From Oscarella lobularis (lineage: Eukaryota > Porifera > Homoscleromorpha > Homosclerophorida > Oscarellidae), in contig NC_089179.1 in the NCBI RefSeq assembly GCF_947507565.1, positions 2,683,747 to 2,747,746 on the forward strand: 64,000 bases of DNA, in the 5' to 3' direction. The notes beneath the pieces were generated by a model that had not been told where the DNA came from, made no database searches, and was given only the letters and a program-made list of their open reading frames with translations. This document shows, one piece after another, positions 31,500-42,350 of the stretch. The first letter of the stretch is position 1. Every line of letters begins with the position of its first letter. The position numbers and the translations under genes were made by a program.

Positions 31500-33108
31500 T
31501 CAATGCAATTTTGTAAAGTATTCTGTGACAGTTGTCTGAACACGGGAACACTTCAGCTTCGATTCCTTTTGTTTTGTAGCTAGATTAAATGCTGCGCTTC
31601 CAACGACTTCATCTCCCCTTTCATCGGCAAACTGCACAAGTTGCTGGGCAACGGAGATGGCTTGGCTATAAGAAATGATGGCGCATTTTTCTATCTCCTC
31701 CACTTCGTCATCAGAATCTTCATCGTTTATTTGTTCGTCGTCAGAATGTATTCTTTTTGTAGTTATTTTTTCTACCGCAAGAGATAGAAGACTTTTTCTC
31801 CAATCGCTCTCATCAATTGTTGCGCAGGTGGCAACCTTGTCGTCGCTCCTAACGTACTCCATACCGAATACAGTAGGATCAATCTGGCTAACCAGTGTTT
31901 GCAGAGCGGAAGACTCTTCACTTTCCTCTTCTAACAATTCGGCGAAAGGATCTACTGTGTCGTCTTCTATTGGCACTGCGCCGCAATGCGCAAAACAGTT
32001 GACAATGGTGCTTGGCTTGACGTCGTTCCAAGCTTGCCTGATCCAGCGAATGGCAGTCAAAACATCAACTGCTCTAGCGATCGCGGAAGCTGCTAAGGTT
32101 GATGAATCAATAAGTGCCAACACGTGCCTCAATAGCAGCTGACGGTATTTAACTTTAAAATTTTTTATTACTCCAGCGTCCAAGGGCTGCAATCTCGATG
32201 TCGAATTTTTGGGCAGGAAAACTTGAGTAATATTGGACAGCTTGCTATTGAGCGTGGGATCGTGTGCCGTCGCATTGTCTACAAGCAAGAGAATCTTTTC
32301 TCCTTTTGCGGCAAGTTCTGAGTCCCACTTCGACAACCATTTCGTCCACATTTCTCTTGTCATCCACGCTTTAGTGTTGGCCTTGTAAGGTACTCCAGCG
32401 GGATGTTTTTTGTCTTTCAGACTTTTAAAGCACCTTGGCTTTTCAGCACGGCCAATGACTAAGGGCGATCGCTTATCCCCTGCCGCATTGGCACAAAGAA
32501 GTATTGTGAGGCGATCTTTAGCTTTTCTTCCACCTTTGCATGCACGCCCCTTTGTTGCCAGAGTTTTATCGGGAAGCGCTCTGTAGAAGCAGGCCGTTTC
32601 ATCAGCATTCCAAATTTGGGTCGCTTTGTAGCTGCCGAAAAGTGATTGCAGTCTGTCGTACCACGCCGCCACTACTTCTTCCCGGACTTCTGCAGATTCG
32701 CCACTTACGACAAATTGCTATGTTGTGGCGTTTTTTAAAGTTGCTGAGCCAACCATTTGAAGCTTTGAAATCTTTTTCACCCAAGATCTCTCCTATTTTA
32801 AGGGCCTCCTCTTGAAGCATAGGCCCTGTCACTGGAATATCTCTTTCCCTTGCCAATGAATACCAGCGATAAACTGTGTCGCTCAGTTCGGATTCCCGCT
32901 TCCGTTTTCTCAACAAAGGATCGTTTGCTCGAAAACTCTCCATAATCTTCTCTCGGCTTTTCAGAATCGATTGAATTTGCGTTCGGCCGCATTGGAACAC
33001 TTCGCTAAGCTTCCGAGTTCCTTCCTTTGGATTCTTTCTCGCGTACTCTATTACGGCAACTCTCTCTTTGAGCGTAAGCTCCTTGCGCGTGGTCTTCCGG
33101 GAGGCCAT
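31500..33108 (-). pseudogene. pogo/Tigger transposase (CENP-B-like), one frameshift
   Basis: ATG at 33108 (MASRKTTRKELTLKERVAVIE) starts a CENP-B-type helix-turn-helix, followed by the second DNA-binding domain (KDFKASNGWLSNFKKRH). Near 32700 the frame slips by one base. The DDE_1 catalytic domain then reads IWNADETACFY, GRKAKDRLTILLCANA, ILLLVDNATAH and STSRLQPLDAGVIKNFK, giving the three acidic residues of the pogo family. An acidic C-terminus (NDEDSDDEVEEIE) precedes the stop at 31500. Apart from the slip the gene is complete, about 530 residues. Confidence 0.85.
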
Positions 33109-33180
33109 CTTTAGCAGCAAACAGCGCGTGCGCACTAGCATCGGAATGGTTTTAGGATCAAGAGCCAACAGGCACAAGAC

Positions 33181-33525
33181 GTGTACGAATTGAGGTCGTA
33201 CGTTCGCGGACATCATGTGTATCATGTCGTTTGGACGCCCTTTGTTGGAGAAATTCTTTCGCTGAAAAGGGAAGCACAGAATAGGTACGACAACAGGGCA
33301 GTGGCTGTCATGAAGGGCGAACAACTTGTTGGACACGTGCCGCGTCCAATAAGCAGACAGACGTTTTATTTTCTTTCCTATGCGGGAAACCGCGTCATAT
33401 GCACAGTGACAGGCCGTCGTACAAACAGAGGTGTTGGTCTGGGAGTTGAAGTGCCTTGCATATACAAGTTTACAGGAAGAAAATCGCATATAAAGAGACT
33501 TGGAGAACTTAATGAAAAAGCATGA
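33181..33525 (+). CDS. HIRAN-domain protein encoded by the Tigger element
   Basis: The frame from about 33181 to TGA 33525 gives VRGHHVYHVVWTPFVGE, then RYDNRAVAVMKGEQLVGHVP, then ICTVTGRRTNRGVGLGVEVP. This is the HIRAN fold, which in helicase-like transcription factor (HLTF) binds 3' DNA ends, as far as the family is known. No ATG opens the frame; GTG at 33181 is the first codon with a start-like form, so a short upstream exon or a lost start is possible. It lies within the Tigger ends, divergent from the transposase. Its job in the element is unknown; recognition of free DNA ends would be an inference. Confidence 0.65.
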   Translation: MYELRSYVRGHHVYHVVWTPFVGEILSLKREAQNRYDNRAVAVMKGEQLVGHVPRPISRQTFYFLSYAGNRVICTVTGRRTNRGVGLGVEVPCIYKFTGRKSHIKRLGELNEKA

Positions 33526-33899
33526 ATCTGTGGCCGCAATAAAGAGTGAAAAAATGTGTGAAGAACGCGAAAAAGTGACCGCAATACGCATTATTGAGGT
33601 GGCCGTATTATTGGGTAAAAATGTAAGCAGATTGTACTAAGATCGTCCGGGACACAAAATACTGGCCGGAATGACAAGGTGGCCGTGTTATCAAGGTGGC
33701 CGTTAACCGAGGTTCCACTGTAAAGAGTTTCTTAAACATGTGGAAAATGAAGAATCATTAAATGACAAAGAGGAGCACAGCGATCATACATACAGCAAAA
33801 AAATGATCGTTGACAATGACAATGCCACGGACAAAATTATACCGTCAAAGTGACTAAAACAGCGGCTAAAAAGCCCCTGCTAAAAAACGTAAAGGCGAA

Positions 33900-34515
33900 G
33901 TGGCGAGTCGTGCCCGCACAAGTGTGCCGTTGCCACCGGCTGCAAAGAAACGCCGGACCACTGCTCCACCGTCTCCAAATCCGTTTCTGCTTCAAATGGG
34001 GCGCAATCGAGAATCGATAGCAGGAGAAGGAAACTGCTACTTTCGAACAGTGTCGAAAGCAGCATTTAGAAGCGAAGATCGCCATTTGACACTTCGGTTA
34101 CAGATTGTTAATTTCATGGCAGACTACAAGTCTGTCTTCGAAATATTCCGTTGCAAAAAGGACTATGAAGCTCACATTTCAAAAGTACGACAAGAAGGAG
34201 CTTGGGCAACCCAAGCACGCAACTGCAACAATTTTCAAATTGAAGTTAGTACCTGGATGGGTAAAGAGTGGGCGTGGAATACAGTCATACAAACCGAGGT
34301 TTGAACTAACTGTTCCGGCGCTAATTAGGCTGCCCGTAAACAGAATAGAGATACAACATTATATAAGCCACTTTGATCTAATTGTGCCCATCGATCAAAG
34401 TGAGTTGGCTTTGGTTTCTCCACGCAAAACTGCAAAAGCGTGCGACAAGCCAATGCTGTTGTGCTCTTCCTCTGCAGCTAATGAAGCTAGCCTGCTGATG
34501 GCCAAAGTACAATAG
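33900..34515 (+). pseudogene. OTU-type cysteine protease domain, frameshifted
   Basis: A Pro/Arg-rich lead (SVPLPPAAKKRRTTAPP) precedes the catalytic block GEGNCYFRTVSKAAF, where Gly-Asp/Glu-Gly-Asn-Cys-x-Phe-Arg is the OTU signature with its Cys. HLTLRLQIVNF follows. Near 34210 the frame moves by one, and ATATIFKLKL and then IEIQHYISHFDLIVP complete the fold with the catalytic His. It was adjacent to the Pif1 fragment before the Tigger insertion. Confidence 0.7.
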
Positions 34516-34796
34516 CTACGTCGGCAGGTAAGAGATGGCACTCCAATGAAATGCCTTCTTGGAGGCATTTCAATGGAATGTCTCCTATAATAAAACAATA
34601 TTTTGTAACTTTTTATACCTCAAAAAATTCAACAACTGTTTGCTGCCGATGAAGTTAAAAAGGATAGTCAAAGTCAATGACTAAAACTTTTTTAAAACCT
34701 CAAATCAAGGTTAGGAATATATATAAAATACGTAGTAATTTGGTACATGTTCTTTACTATGGCAGGCCAAACGTAACAGAACCTACGGTAATGTAC

Positions 34797-35060
34797 ATTT
34801 ATTTATATGTCGAAGTACTTTATTTATATGCCCAACTACTTCATTTATATGTCGAAGTACTTTATTTTCATATGTCGAAGTACTTTATTTATATGCCCAA
34901 CTACTTCATTTATATGCCCAACTACTTCATTTTTCAAAGTACTTTCTTCTCATATGTCGAAGTACTTTATTTATATGCCCAACCACTTTATTTTTATATG
35001 TCGAAGTACTTCCTTTTTATATGTCGAAGTACTTCATTTACATATGTCGAAGTAATTTGT
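34797..35060. repeat. Tandem repeat of TATGTCGAAGTACTTTATTTA and TATGCCCAACTACTTCATTTA
   Basis: About twelve units of 21-25 bp alternate between the two forms. All three frames stay open because the unit has no stop in some registers; the Tyr/Phe-rich frame through it is an artefact of the repeat, not a gene. Confidence 0.85.
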
Positions 35061-35442
35061 TGTCATGCAGAGTGCTTTATTAGAAAGCTACGGGACGATC
35101 GTTTGCCACTAAATACGGGATTTATACGTCGCCATATTGTTTCTCCGTTCGCTTGCTCTTCTACCGTCGATTTCTACTTTTCTTGCTCAGTGACAGGCTA
35201 TACAGTCAGTGAGCTTGTGATGAGAGTTGTTTTAGATCATGGAAAACGACATAACGGAGTTTATTTTGTCGGCTCCTTCAATAGTTAATGAAAGCAGGCG
35301 ATCTTTGAATTCTTGCCATCCGTCAGCTATTTCGACGTGCCTTATTAAAATTGAAAATGCCTTCGCGGTTCTTGGTATGCCAGGATAACTGGTGTAACAG
35401 AATTATTCAGGCGCATTAGAGACGAGAAGTGATGATCACACC

Positions 35443-36140
35443 TTGTCGGCATTGATGCGACGTCTGCGCCGATGTCTTGAGGAATGTGAAGAGAAGTGCC
35501 ATGAGCAACTGGACTTGCTTAAGGAGGCACCTCGAATGTCGCAAATACTTCCTAGCAGCCTTCCAGCGGCGGTCACTAGGTCTGTTTGTTGCGATGCCCG
35601 TGGCCGGCCATCGCTTCGCATTGAAGTGATGACTTGAGGCAGTTGTATGAAGTCATGGGCTCATGGACACGGGTATCATCTACACTGGGTGTGTCCATGC
35701 AAACTCTGTGGAGAAGGCGCCAAGAATATGATATGCCTATTTGAGCAGAATCATTCTCCTTATTGTCAGACGCGGAGCTGGATGAGGCAATAGGTGACTC
35801 TTTAGACGTGGCGCCACAGTCCGGCGAAGTATATGTATAAGGTTCCCTTGTTGCTAAGGGAATACGAGTTGAGCGTCAGCGTGTTAGAAATTCGCTTAGA
35901 AGAATTGATCCCGTTAACAGATCTCTGCGTCGATCACAAGTAATCATCCGCCGAAAGTACAGCGTTGCTGGCCCAAATGCCTTATGGTAGTACTAGACGG
36001 TTTGTTTCTCTTGCCTCTACACATATACCATTTCTGTAGGCATTTCGACGGCAATCACATACTAATACGTTGGAAAATGGTTATTCACGGCTGTATAGAC
36101 GGGTACAGTCGACTCATAACGTATTTGCCAGAGTTGCCAA
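35443..36140 (+). pseudogene. rve-type integrase/transposase relic
   Basis: Continuous homology to a transposon integrase can be followed through several stops. It starts with a Leu/Arg/Glu helix (ALMRRLRRCLEECEEK). Next are an HTH-like stretch (LGVSMQTLWRRRQEYDMP) and SDAELDEAIGDSL, then KGIRVERQRVRNSLRRIDP. An intron of 53 nt (35987-36039, GTAGTA to TGTAG) joins LW to [17 protein letters not shown] and IDGYSRLI. The two Asp residues are the first and second acidic positions of the integrase core. In-frame stops occur at 35634-35636, about 35742 and about 35838. The third catalytic residue lies beyond the truncation. Confidence 0.65.
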
Positions 36141-36361
36141 GGATGAAAGGGCGTCAGGCGTGAGATTTTCAAAGCGCAAGCAAAAAATTTGTGACCACGC
36201 CCCTTAAAAGAGAGTCGCGCTCACTCAAAAGTAAATAGTTAACCACGCTCCCTTAAAGCTATGTCACAAGACGTTCTTTCCAATTTCAATTTTTCCAAAT
36301 TTTTGAAATGGATTAAAGATCATAAAGAGAAAATTCTCAAACACAAAGGCGACTTCATCTA

Positions 36362-38302
36362 TTAATATGTCACGCAGAACTGATCGCTTTCATTTTCATC
36401 TCCAACAAAACATGAAAGATTTTCGAAAGGCGTTCTATTGCACGAATCGTCACTGTCAGAATCTGTAAATAATTCTTCAGCATCAGCTTCGGAACTGCTG
36501 TCAGAATGATCAGACACTTCGGCCATCGGTAAGAAAAAATTTGTAGTAGCATCTAATGCATCTTTAACGCTAATATGGTTTTCTGTGTCACCAAAGACTT
36601 CTTCAACAGCAGCTAAAATAATTTTCGCCTGTTGACTCCCAGTGAGGAATGATAGAAACTGTTGACAGTCGGTCAATGTGAAAATACGATAGCTGTTGCA
36701 AAGAGTTTCTTCGATAACGTCGTCTGAAAAACCACTTGTAATTAACTGATTTGTAAATGTTGGTAAGGGAGAGTATGTTTTTCGTATTTCCTCCAATGTT
36801 CTTTTCAGCTTCTTCAAATCGTCCTCGGACGTTTTTCTGACACGGGAACGATAATCACTTCCTGTACTATCTGAATATTTGGCGACAGGTACAACTTGAG
36901 GTTCACACTCTATGTCTAACATAGACTTCTCTAAACTTATCAGATGGAACGAGGCACAAGAGCAGGACAACTGGCAAACATCGCAGCAACGGTGACGAGG
37001 GCTAAAATTCGTCTCGCTTTTCCATCCAAATTCTTTTAGAATTATTTCTCTGCAGCAAACCGTTGCATTTTTCACGTAAGATATCATTGCGCTATCTGCT
37101 GTTCTGAGCTGATTTTTGTGCCACAACAGCACAGCTAATGATTGTCTTCCGTCTCTGCCAGCTCGTCCAATCTGTTGAGCGTATTGCTCAATCGAGTTAG
37201 GTGGCCCAAAATTGATAACGTATCTTACGTCTCGATAATCTAAACCCATTCCTAGAGCGATGGTAGCAATGGCAACCCTGCAGGCGAATTTATCGCTGCC
37301 AAAAGCTTCAGTTATAATTCTTTTATTTTCAGGATCGGTTGACGAATGGTACATTCCATACAAGCGGTTTTCTGACACGAAGATGATTGATAAGACTTGC
37401 TTTGAGGCAAAGCAACCCTAAACATGTCGTAAATGAGTCCGCAGTCCCTAATGCTTCTGCAATATATGATTGTCTTAGGGGTTTCTTGCCCTTTTTCTTC
37501 CAACTCTTGAGCAAGCCAGCGAAACGTCAGTGTGGGATCTTTTTGAACCTCCTTTACACAGAATTTAATTTCCGGTCTATCAGGGTTAATTTGGATAACG
37601 TTGCAGTTCTTAAGATGGAGGACACGTTGAATTTTTCTAATAGTTTTTTCAGTGGCAGTGGCAGTGAGACATAAGACAGGGACCTCTGGTGGTATCACAG
37701 CTTTGATGTCACCCAGGTGAGCGTACCAACTCCTGAACGCTCCTTCCATTTTTTCTTTTTATTGAAACCCCTAAGGAAACGTCTCTCATAGTTTCCTGCA
37801 AATGTTTAATAGCTGCGTACCACTCTGTTATGCAATGAACTTCATCAATTACAACTGCTGCAATCTTTCTCTGAATATCCTGACAGCGAAGAACCTTTCT
37901 GAAGTCTGAGTTGAGAACGGCCTCTGGACTTCCGTAGGCCAACGAAACGTCATTCAGATCTTGACTTGTTGTTGAAGTGGTAAGTGCTACTGACTTAATT
38001 CCAATATCATTCAGAAAGGCGACCTGACTTTGAATCAATTGAGTCAGAGGAGAGACGACTATTGCAATAAACGCTCCAGGGGAACGGTGCATAATGGCAT
38101 CTTTCATTCCAGGAAGAATTTGGTAGATTAGTGATTTACCGTAGCCTGTTGGCAAAACACCGAAAGTGTCTCTCCCGCTTAGAATGCTTGAAGCGATTTC
38201 CAGTTGCTTCTCTTTTAGGCAGGATGGAAGCGCAGGAAAACGAGACAACGCGTCGCGAGACAGAGCGCCGAAGTCAGGAGACGTCGTCATAGCGTACAGC
38301 AA
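36362..38302 (-). pseudogene. RecQ-like DNA helicase, nearly complete, about two frameshifts
   Basis: From 38302 leftward: MTTSPDFGALSRDAL, Walker A in FGVLPTGYGKSLIYQ, motif Ia IVVSPLTQLIQSQV, DEAH-like VVIDEVHCITEW. A short intron probably starts right after that Trp (GTACGC to CCTTAG). Then come LCLTATATEKTIRK, TIIYCRSIRDCGLIYDMF, YGMYHSSTDPENKR, TIALGMGLDYRDV and QYAQQIGRAGRDGR. A Cys cluster follows (CCREI, RHRCCDVCQLSCSC), as in the RecQ zinc-binding domain, and an acidic Ser-rich tail ends in CVTY. Frames change near 37760 (A-rich) and 37400. It has no HRDC domain. Because related pieces occur twice more in this transposon-rich window, it may be a transposon-carried helicase rather than the host RecQ. 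Confidence 0.75.
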
Positions 38303-38724
38303 AAACGTGCAGGAAAGCGAAAACGTCCCGTTCGCGAGGAAGCCTGCGCATTAGGGTGGTTTAGGACTATTTTTACGCCTAAATATGGGACAAACGCAGG
38401 CGTCAAGATCGCGTACGAGCCGATTCTCACGGGGGGCGTACGAAACGCAGCGTGACGACGCGGTTTCTTTTTCTGGAAAAGAGCAAGGACATCTCAAAGT
38501 ATCGTTTCGAATCGCTTCGGACGCGTATTCGACTTATCTGACAATTCTTCGCTCCATTTCGAAGCAGGAAGACGGCGTGGGATAGCGTCGGCGATGTTAA
38601 AAGCATAGTTGTCCTTTTACGTAGGGTTGGCGACGTCATGGTCACGCGAACCAATCAGCGTCGAGAAGTCCAAAAGCTGCTGACTCGCCTCTGATTGGCT
38701 AGAGCTACGTCATCGAATCGGTTG

Positions 38725-38794
38725 GGTCCAGCCTGTGTTGAGCTACGCGGCTTGCCCGTATGTAAGCGCGCGTTAGCTCAACTCAGGCTGGACC
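38725..38794. repeat. Imperfect hairpin: GGTCCAGCCTGTGTTGAGCTA and its inverse
   Basis: 21-bp arms at 38725-38745 and 38774-38794 with one mismatch, and a 28-bp loop. It lies just before the piggyBac fragment and may be one of its ends or a small MITE. Confidence 0.6.
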
Positions 38795-38845
38795 TTCGAG
38801 CCTAATACCTTTGGGACTTCCAAGTCTACAGAGGCTAGGAGAAAA

Positions 38846-39680
38846 ATGCGCGTACAGATGTTGGCCTGGGAGAAAGAGTGGTACTTGATCTGGCCACACC
38901 TTTGCTGGACCAGGGGTACCACCTGTACTTTGACAATTTTTTCTCCAGCCCACGTCTTGCCGCAAAACTCCTACGACAAAACACTTATTGCATTGGAAGA
39001 GTTCGTCCGAATCGTGCGTGCTTTCCTAAGATAGTACTTGAGGTCGACGCAAAATCTGCGGCAAGGAGTTCTTCGTCTGGCGCTTGGGTTGAGTTTACCA
39101 ACGACCCTGCGATCGACGACGACTGCAAGGTTCATTGCCTGTCATGGGTAGACAAAAAACAGGTCACCCTAATCAATACCTTGTTCCCGGAGAATTTTTT
39201 CACCACTGTAAAGAGGAAGGGCAAAGATGGCTCAGTAACACCCGTTTCTTGCCCCGCTGCAGTAAAATACTACAACAAGTATATGGGCGGGGTTGACCTT
39301 GCCGACAACCTCCGCCGCACTTACTCGTTTTCTTTGAAATCCATGAGATGGTATATGCGCATATTTTGGTATCTTCTTGAATCGGCGGCCGTCAATGCGC
39401 ATATCGTGCAAATGGAAACGACCGGAATCAATATGCCACAAATAAATTTTCGCAAGCGTCTGGCCATAGAATCGTCAGATTCAACTCTAGGCTACGACCA
39501 GGCAAACAATCCTTGATTACCGGAGGTCGATTCCGAGATCGCCACTTTCCCGACAAGAACGAAAGCAGCCGAGGAGTTTGCGCCGTCGAAACCTGTCGCT
39601 GTAGAACGTACTATTTTTGCCCGGATTGCGAGAAGCGCCTTTGCCCGGTGCCATGCTTCAGGATTTATCACACGAAGTAA
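38846..39680 (+). pseudogene. piggyBac transposase, C-terminal half
   Basis: The sequence joins the family at RTDVGLGERVVLDLATPLL, then YHLYFDNFFSSPRLAAKL and FPKIV. VHCLSWVDKKQVTLINTL carries the later catalytic Asp, followed by YYNKYMGGVDLADNLRRTYSF. A one-base slip near 39516 moves the frame to the C-terminal RING-like zinc knuckle (RHFPDKNESSRGVC, CRCRTYYFCPDCEKRLC), which ends at TAA 39678-39680. The N-terminal half, including the first catalytic Asp, is missing, so this copy is a fragment. Confidence 0.85.
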
Positions 39681-39689
39681 ACTACAGTT

Positions 39690-41047
39690 TTTTTGTGAGC
39701 ATAAAACACGTTTGCAACTCGGTTTTAGGTGAAGAAAAAGCGCGGTACAGAAGGAAGGGAACACGTTTTTCGCCATTTTTTCTTTTTTGATTGTTGTTGG
39801 TGTTACAAAAGTACCTAATTATACACTCTAAAACCTCTTTTTCACCAGTCTTGTTTTTCTAATTTCTTTCAGTTTCCACCAATATTGGTAGTCGAAGCAG
39901 CGATAGGGCTAGACGACGCTTGTAACACGCAATTTTTGATAAGAAACAAAACAAATCGTCGTTGACTGTTACATTGACAGAATAATAGTCCAGATCACGC
40001 TCGAAATCTGCGACGCCGTCTGAAATGGGAAAAAACTCCTCTGGTGTAATGAATTCTATTTTTCCACAAAGAAACACCACACAACGCCAACATTGAAACC
40101 AAGTGACTCCAAACGTGCAACGCACAAAAATAACGAGAAAACTGAGTTTCCGCAAAGAATAAGTAATCGCCGACGCACAAACGCTTAAAATGACATCTGA
40201 ATTAGACCTCATTTGCTTTCATTACGTCTAACTTTCTCAAAACAGCTGTCATCGGAAGATGTTTAGGTTGCAGTAAAATTCACATCTTTCATTAAAGAAG
40301 CCGTTGGTGAGTAGCGTTTCATTCATTGCGTCTGGAAAACGTCTTCGAAAAGTTTCCTCTAGGCCCTAAAAAAGGCAAAATCTTAAAAGCAAAGATAAGT
40401 CGGCCTAGAGGCTGCTAAAAAGATCAGAGGTTAATCGTTGCATTTGATAACAAAAATCCCAGATGGGTCAGTTTATGCAGCTAGAGCCAATAGGAAAAGG
40501 GAAGGAAAGAAGGCAAAAATAGAAGAAAAACTGTGTTAAGCTACAATAAAGTTTTTGGCTTAGAAATTATGTGGGCACGAAATTTGATTGGTCTTACAAC
40601 ATCTGTTCAATAAACGGTGGATGTTTAATAATTTTTTGGATAAGACTGCTTCTTTTGTTTGCTGCGCATTTTTGCATACCGATGTTTTAAACGAGGGTGC
40701 ATAAATTTGTTATGAATTTCTCTCATTTTTGTGACACAGCGGACTCCTGACTTTGTTTTTTGCAGGGCCTGCCTCGTGGCAAACATTAGCTAAAATACGT
40801 TTTGACGTCCGTTCACTTGCTTGAGGTCAAACGTCACGTAGTACACGGTGCTGGACAGACTGACGAAGAGTTCTGGTAACGTCTCCATTCTGTGGCGACT
40901 CATGAGTTGAGCTGCCCAAGGAATTCTCGGCATTCCATCGTCACAATCGAAGGATTGGTATTCGGAAATTTTCTACGCTTGAGCAACGAAGTTCTTTACA
41001 AAAGCGTTTTGAAAGCAAATTATATTTACAACAAATGAACGCTACCT
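39690..41047. other. AT-rich stretch without a gene
   Basis: Probably the 3' flank of the piggyBac fragment and old unique sequence. The open frame at 39859-40212 (minus) has no motif. No inverted or tandem repeat is evident. Confidence 0.35.
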
Positions 41048-41055
41048 CAACGCTC

Positions 41056-42350
41056 GGGTCAACTGAAGGACGTGTACTACCCCCTAGCGCACGTATATTG
41101 GATAAATATAATCCGTATTATCTTTCACGATGTGTACTACCTTTCTCGCGCCTCTAAAGGCGGCAGAAACGCTTCAGCTCGTTTATTGCCGAAACAGCAA
41201 GGATTACCGAGGGTACAAAGATGACAGAGGGTACTGTTCATTGATATGCTCTGTAATGTTCCAAAAAGCTGAGGATCCGCCCTTGTCAAACTGTCTTTTC
41301 CACATAGATTCTGAAAAGTAAGTGTCAAGAAGACAAAAATTCACGACGTTAAGACTCCTAAAGAGTCTTTTACATGACGCCCACATCGACTCGACATTTT
41401 GCGTATGCGCGCCATTGTTTTGGTCGACAAAATGACGAGAGTAGTTGACGGTGCGATGGTCATAATTCGCCCCTGCCTGAGCTTGGATAGCGTTGTAGGC
41501 ACGCCACTCATCGCTGAAAATACGCGTGCCGGGTCGAATGTGACCGCGTATGATTGGAAGTAAAGTTGCGGCGTCTCTTGACGGTACCTCTACAAGAAAG
41601 GCTTTTCCGTTGCCGCGTTCGACTCCACCGAAGACCCAGTGTCCGTCGACGTATCGTCCGCGATGATACTTTCTACGGCCAAATTTCGACTCGTCAATCT
41701 CAACCTCTGCTCCGGCTCCGCCAATTTCCAACGGATGATCGATGAAATACTGCGTGCAGACGTCTCTCAAGAAGTTGAGCCAATCGATGACGGTGTGATG
41801 AGAGCTTGAGATCATCAACTATTTGACCTGCTCGTGTCTTCGTCGACCACATGTGAATAAGCCTCAACAATTTCTCGAGAGGAACTTTGGACTCAGTGAA
41901 AAAGCTACCCTAATCGTGCAAATTTGCTTAAGATTAAAGACAGCTGTGAGAGTTTCTTACGTGCCGAAGTGACTTGACTTTCTGGCAACCTTTTCGTGGA
42001 CATCTCCACGCAAAATTCTCAGGGTAGCCTGGTCTTCGTACTTCGCGACATTGGCGACGGCATACGCACGTGTAATGGTCAGCCAAGAGACGGTTACGTC
42101 GAAGCCACACAGCGGCCGAAGGAGCATCAAAAACTGTCCTAACTAAATCCACGTAGCCTACATCAGGCTGCGGTTGCTGCAGTGGAGGAGGCAATTTTAC
42201 TCCGAACAATAGCAGAACAATACGTAATGTTACAACACATGACACCTTTAGAGGCGCGAGAAAGGTAGTAACACGTCGTGAAAGATAATACGGATTATAT
42301 TTATCCAATGTACGTGCGCTAGGGGGTAGTACACGTCCTTCAGTCGACCC
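41056..42350 (-). mobile_element. Merlin DNA transposon (IS1595/ISXO2-like), complete ends
   Basis: The element begins GGGTCAACTGAAGGACGTG and ends with the inverse (CACGTCCTTCAGTCGACCC). The inverted match continues for about 105 bp (to CTCGCGCCTCTAAAGG). An exact 8-bp direct repeat CAACGCTC flanks it (41048-41055 and 42351-42358), as Merlin makes. One minus-strand transposase gene fills the interior. The insertion hit an open reading frame close to its stop codon. Confidence 0.9.
41204..42350 (-). pseudogene. Merlin transposase, two exons, one frameshift
   Basis: Exon 1 (about 42250-41961) codes for a Pro/Gln-rich start and a zinc-binding N-terminus (LLADHYTCVCRRQC, FAWRCPRKGCQKVKSLR). A 51-nt intron (41960-41910, GTAAGA to ATTAG) leads to GSFFTESKVPLEKLLRL. 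The frame slips by one base near 41815. The DDE domain reads EVEIDESKFGRRKYHRGR, GTRIFSDEWRAYN and HTQNVESMWASCK, with Asp, Asp and Glu or its neighbour as the acidic residues. Stop at 41204. No ATG opens exon 1; the frame is open right through the inverted repeat into the flanking exon. Confidence 0.8.

Larger units (their letters stand above)
30789..33720 (-). mobile_element. pogo/Tigger-type DNA transposon carrying a transposase and a HIRAN gene
   Basis: Terminal inverted repeats CAGTGGAACCTCGTTAA (left) and CAGTGGAACCTCGGTTAA (right, inverted), both flanked by TA (30787-30788, 33721-33722), fit the Tc1/mariner-pogo rule. Inside are copies of GGCCG(C/T)TTTA and GGTGGCCGTT near both ends. 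The minus strand has a pogo transposase; the plus strand has a HIRAN-domain gene starting 73 bp away and divergent from it. A 493-bp palindromic element is inserted near the left end. Confidence 0.9.
30130..34515 (+). mobile_element. Helitron fragment: Pif1 helicase end plus OTU protease, split by a Tigger element
   Basis: The C-terminal third of a Pif1-type helicase lies at 30190-30769 and an OTU-type cysteine protease domain at 33900-34440, both plus strand. Exactly between them is a complete pogo/Tigger element (30789-33720) with TA duplication, so the two were neighbours before insertion. Helitron-family elements of animals are known to carry OTU domains. No Rep domain and no Helitron ends are seen here. 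This copy is separate from the one at 44212-48406. Confidence 0.6.

Noticed and set aside
34677-35288. A 203-residue Tyr/Phe-rich membrane protein
   Set aside because: The frame is produced by the tandem repeat at 34797-35060.
36362-38302. The host's single RecQ/BLM/WRN gene
   Set aside because: Short, lacks HRDC, is frameshifted, and has two further relatives in the same transposon-rich window.
41204-42350. Bacterial contamination because of an IS1595/ISXO2-like transposase
   Set aside because: It has a 51-nt spliceosomal intron, 105-bp inverted repeats and an 8-bp duplication, as eukaryotic Merlin elements do.
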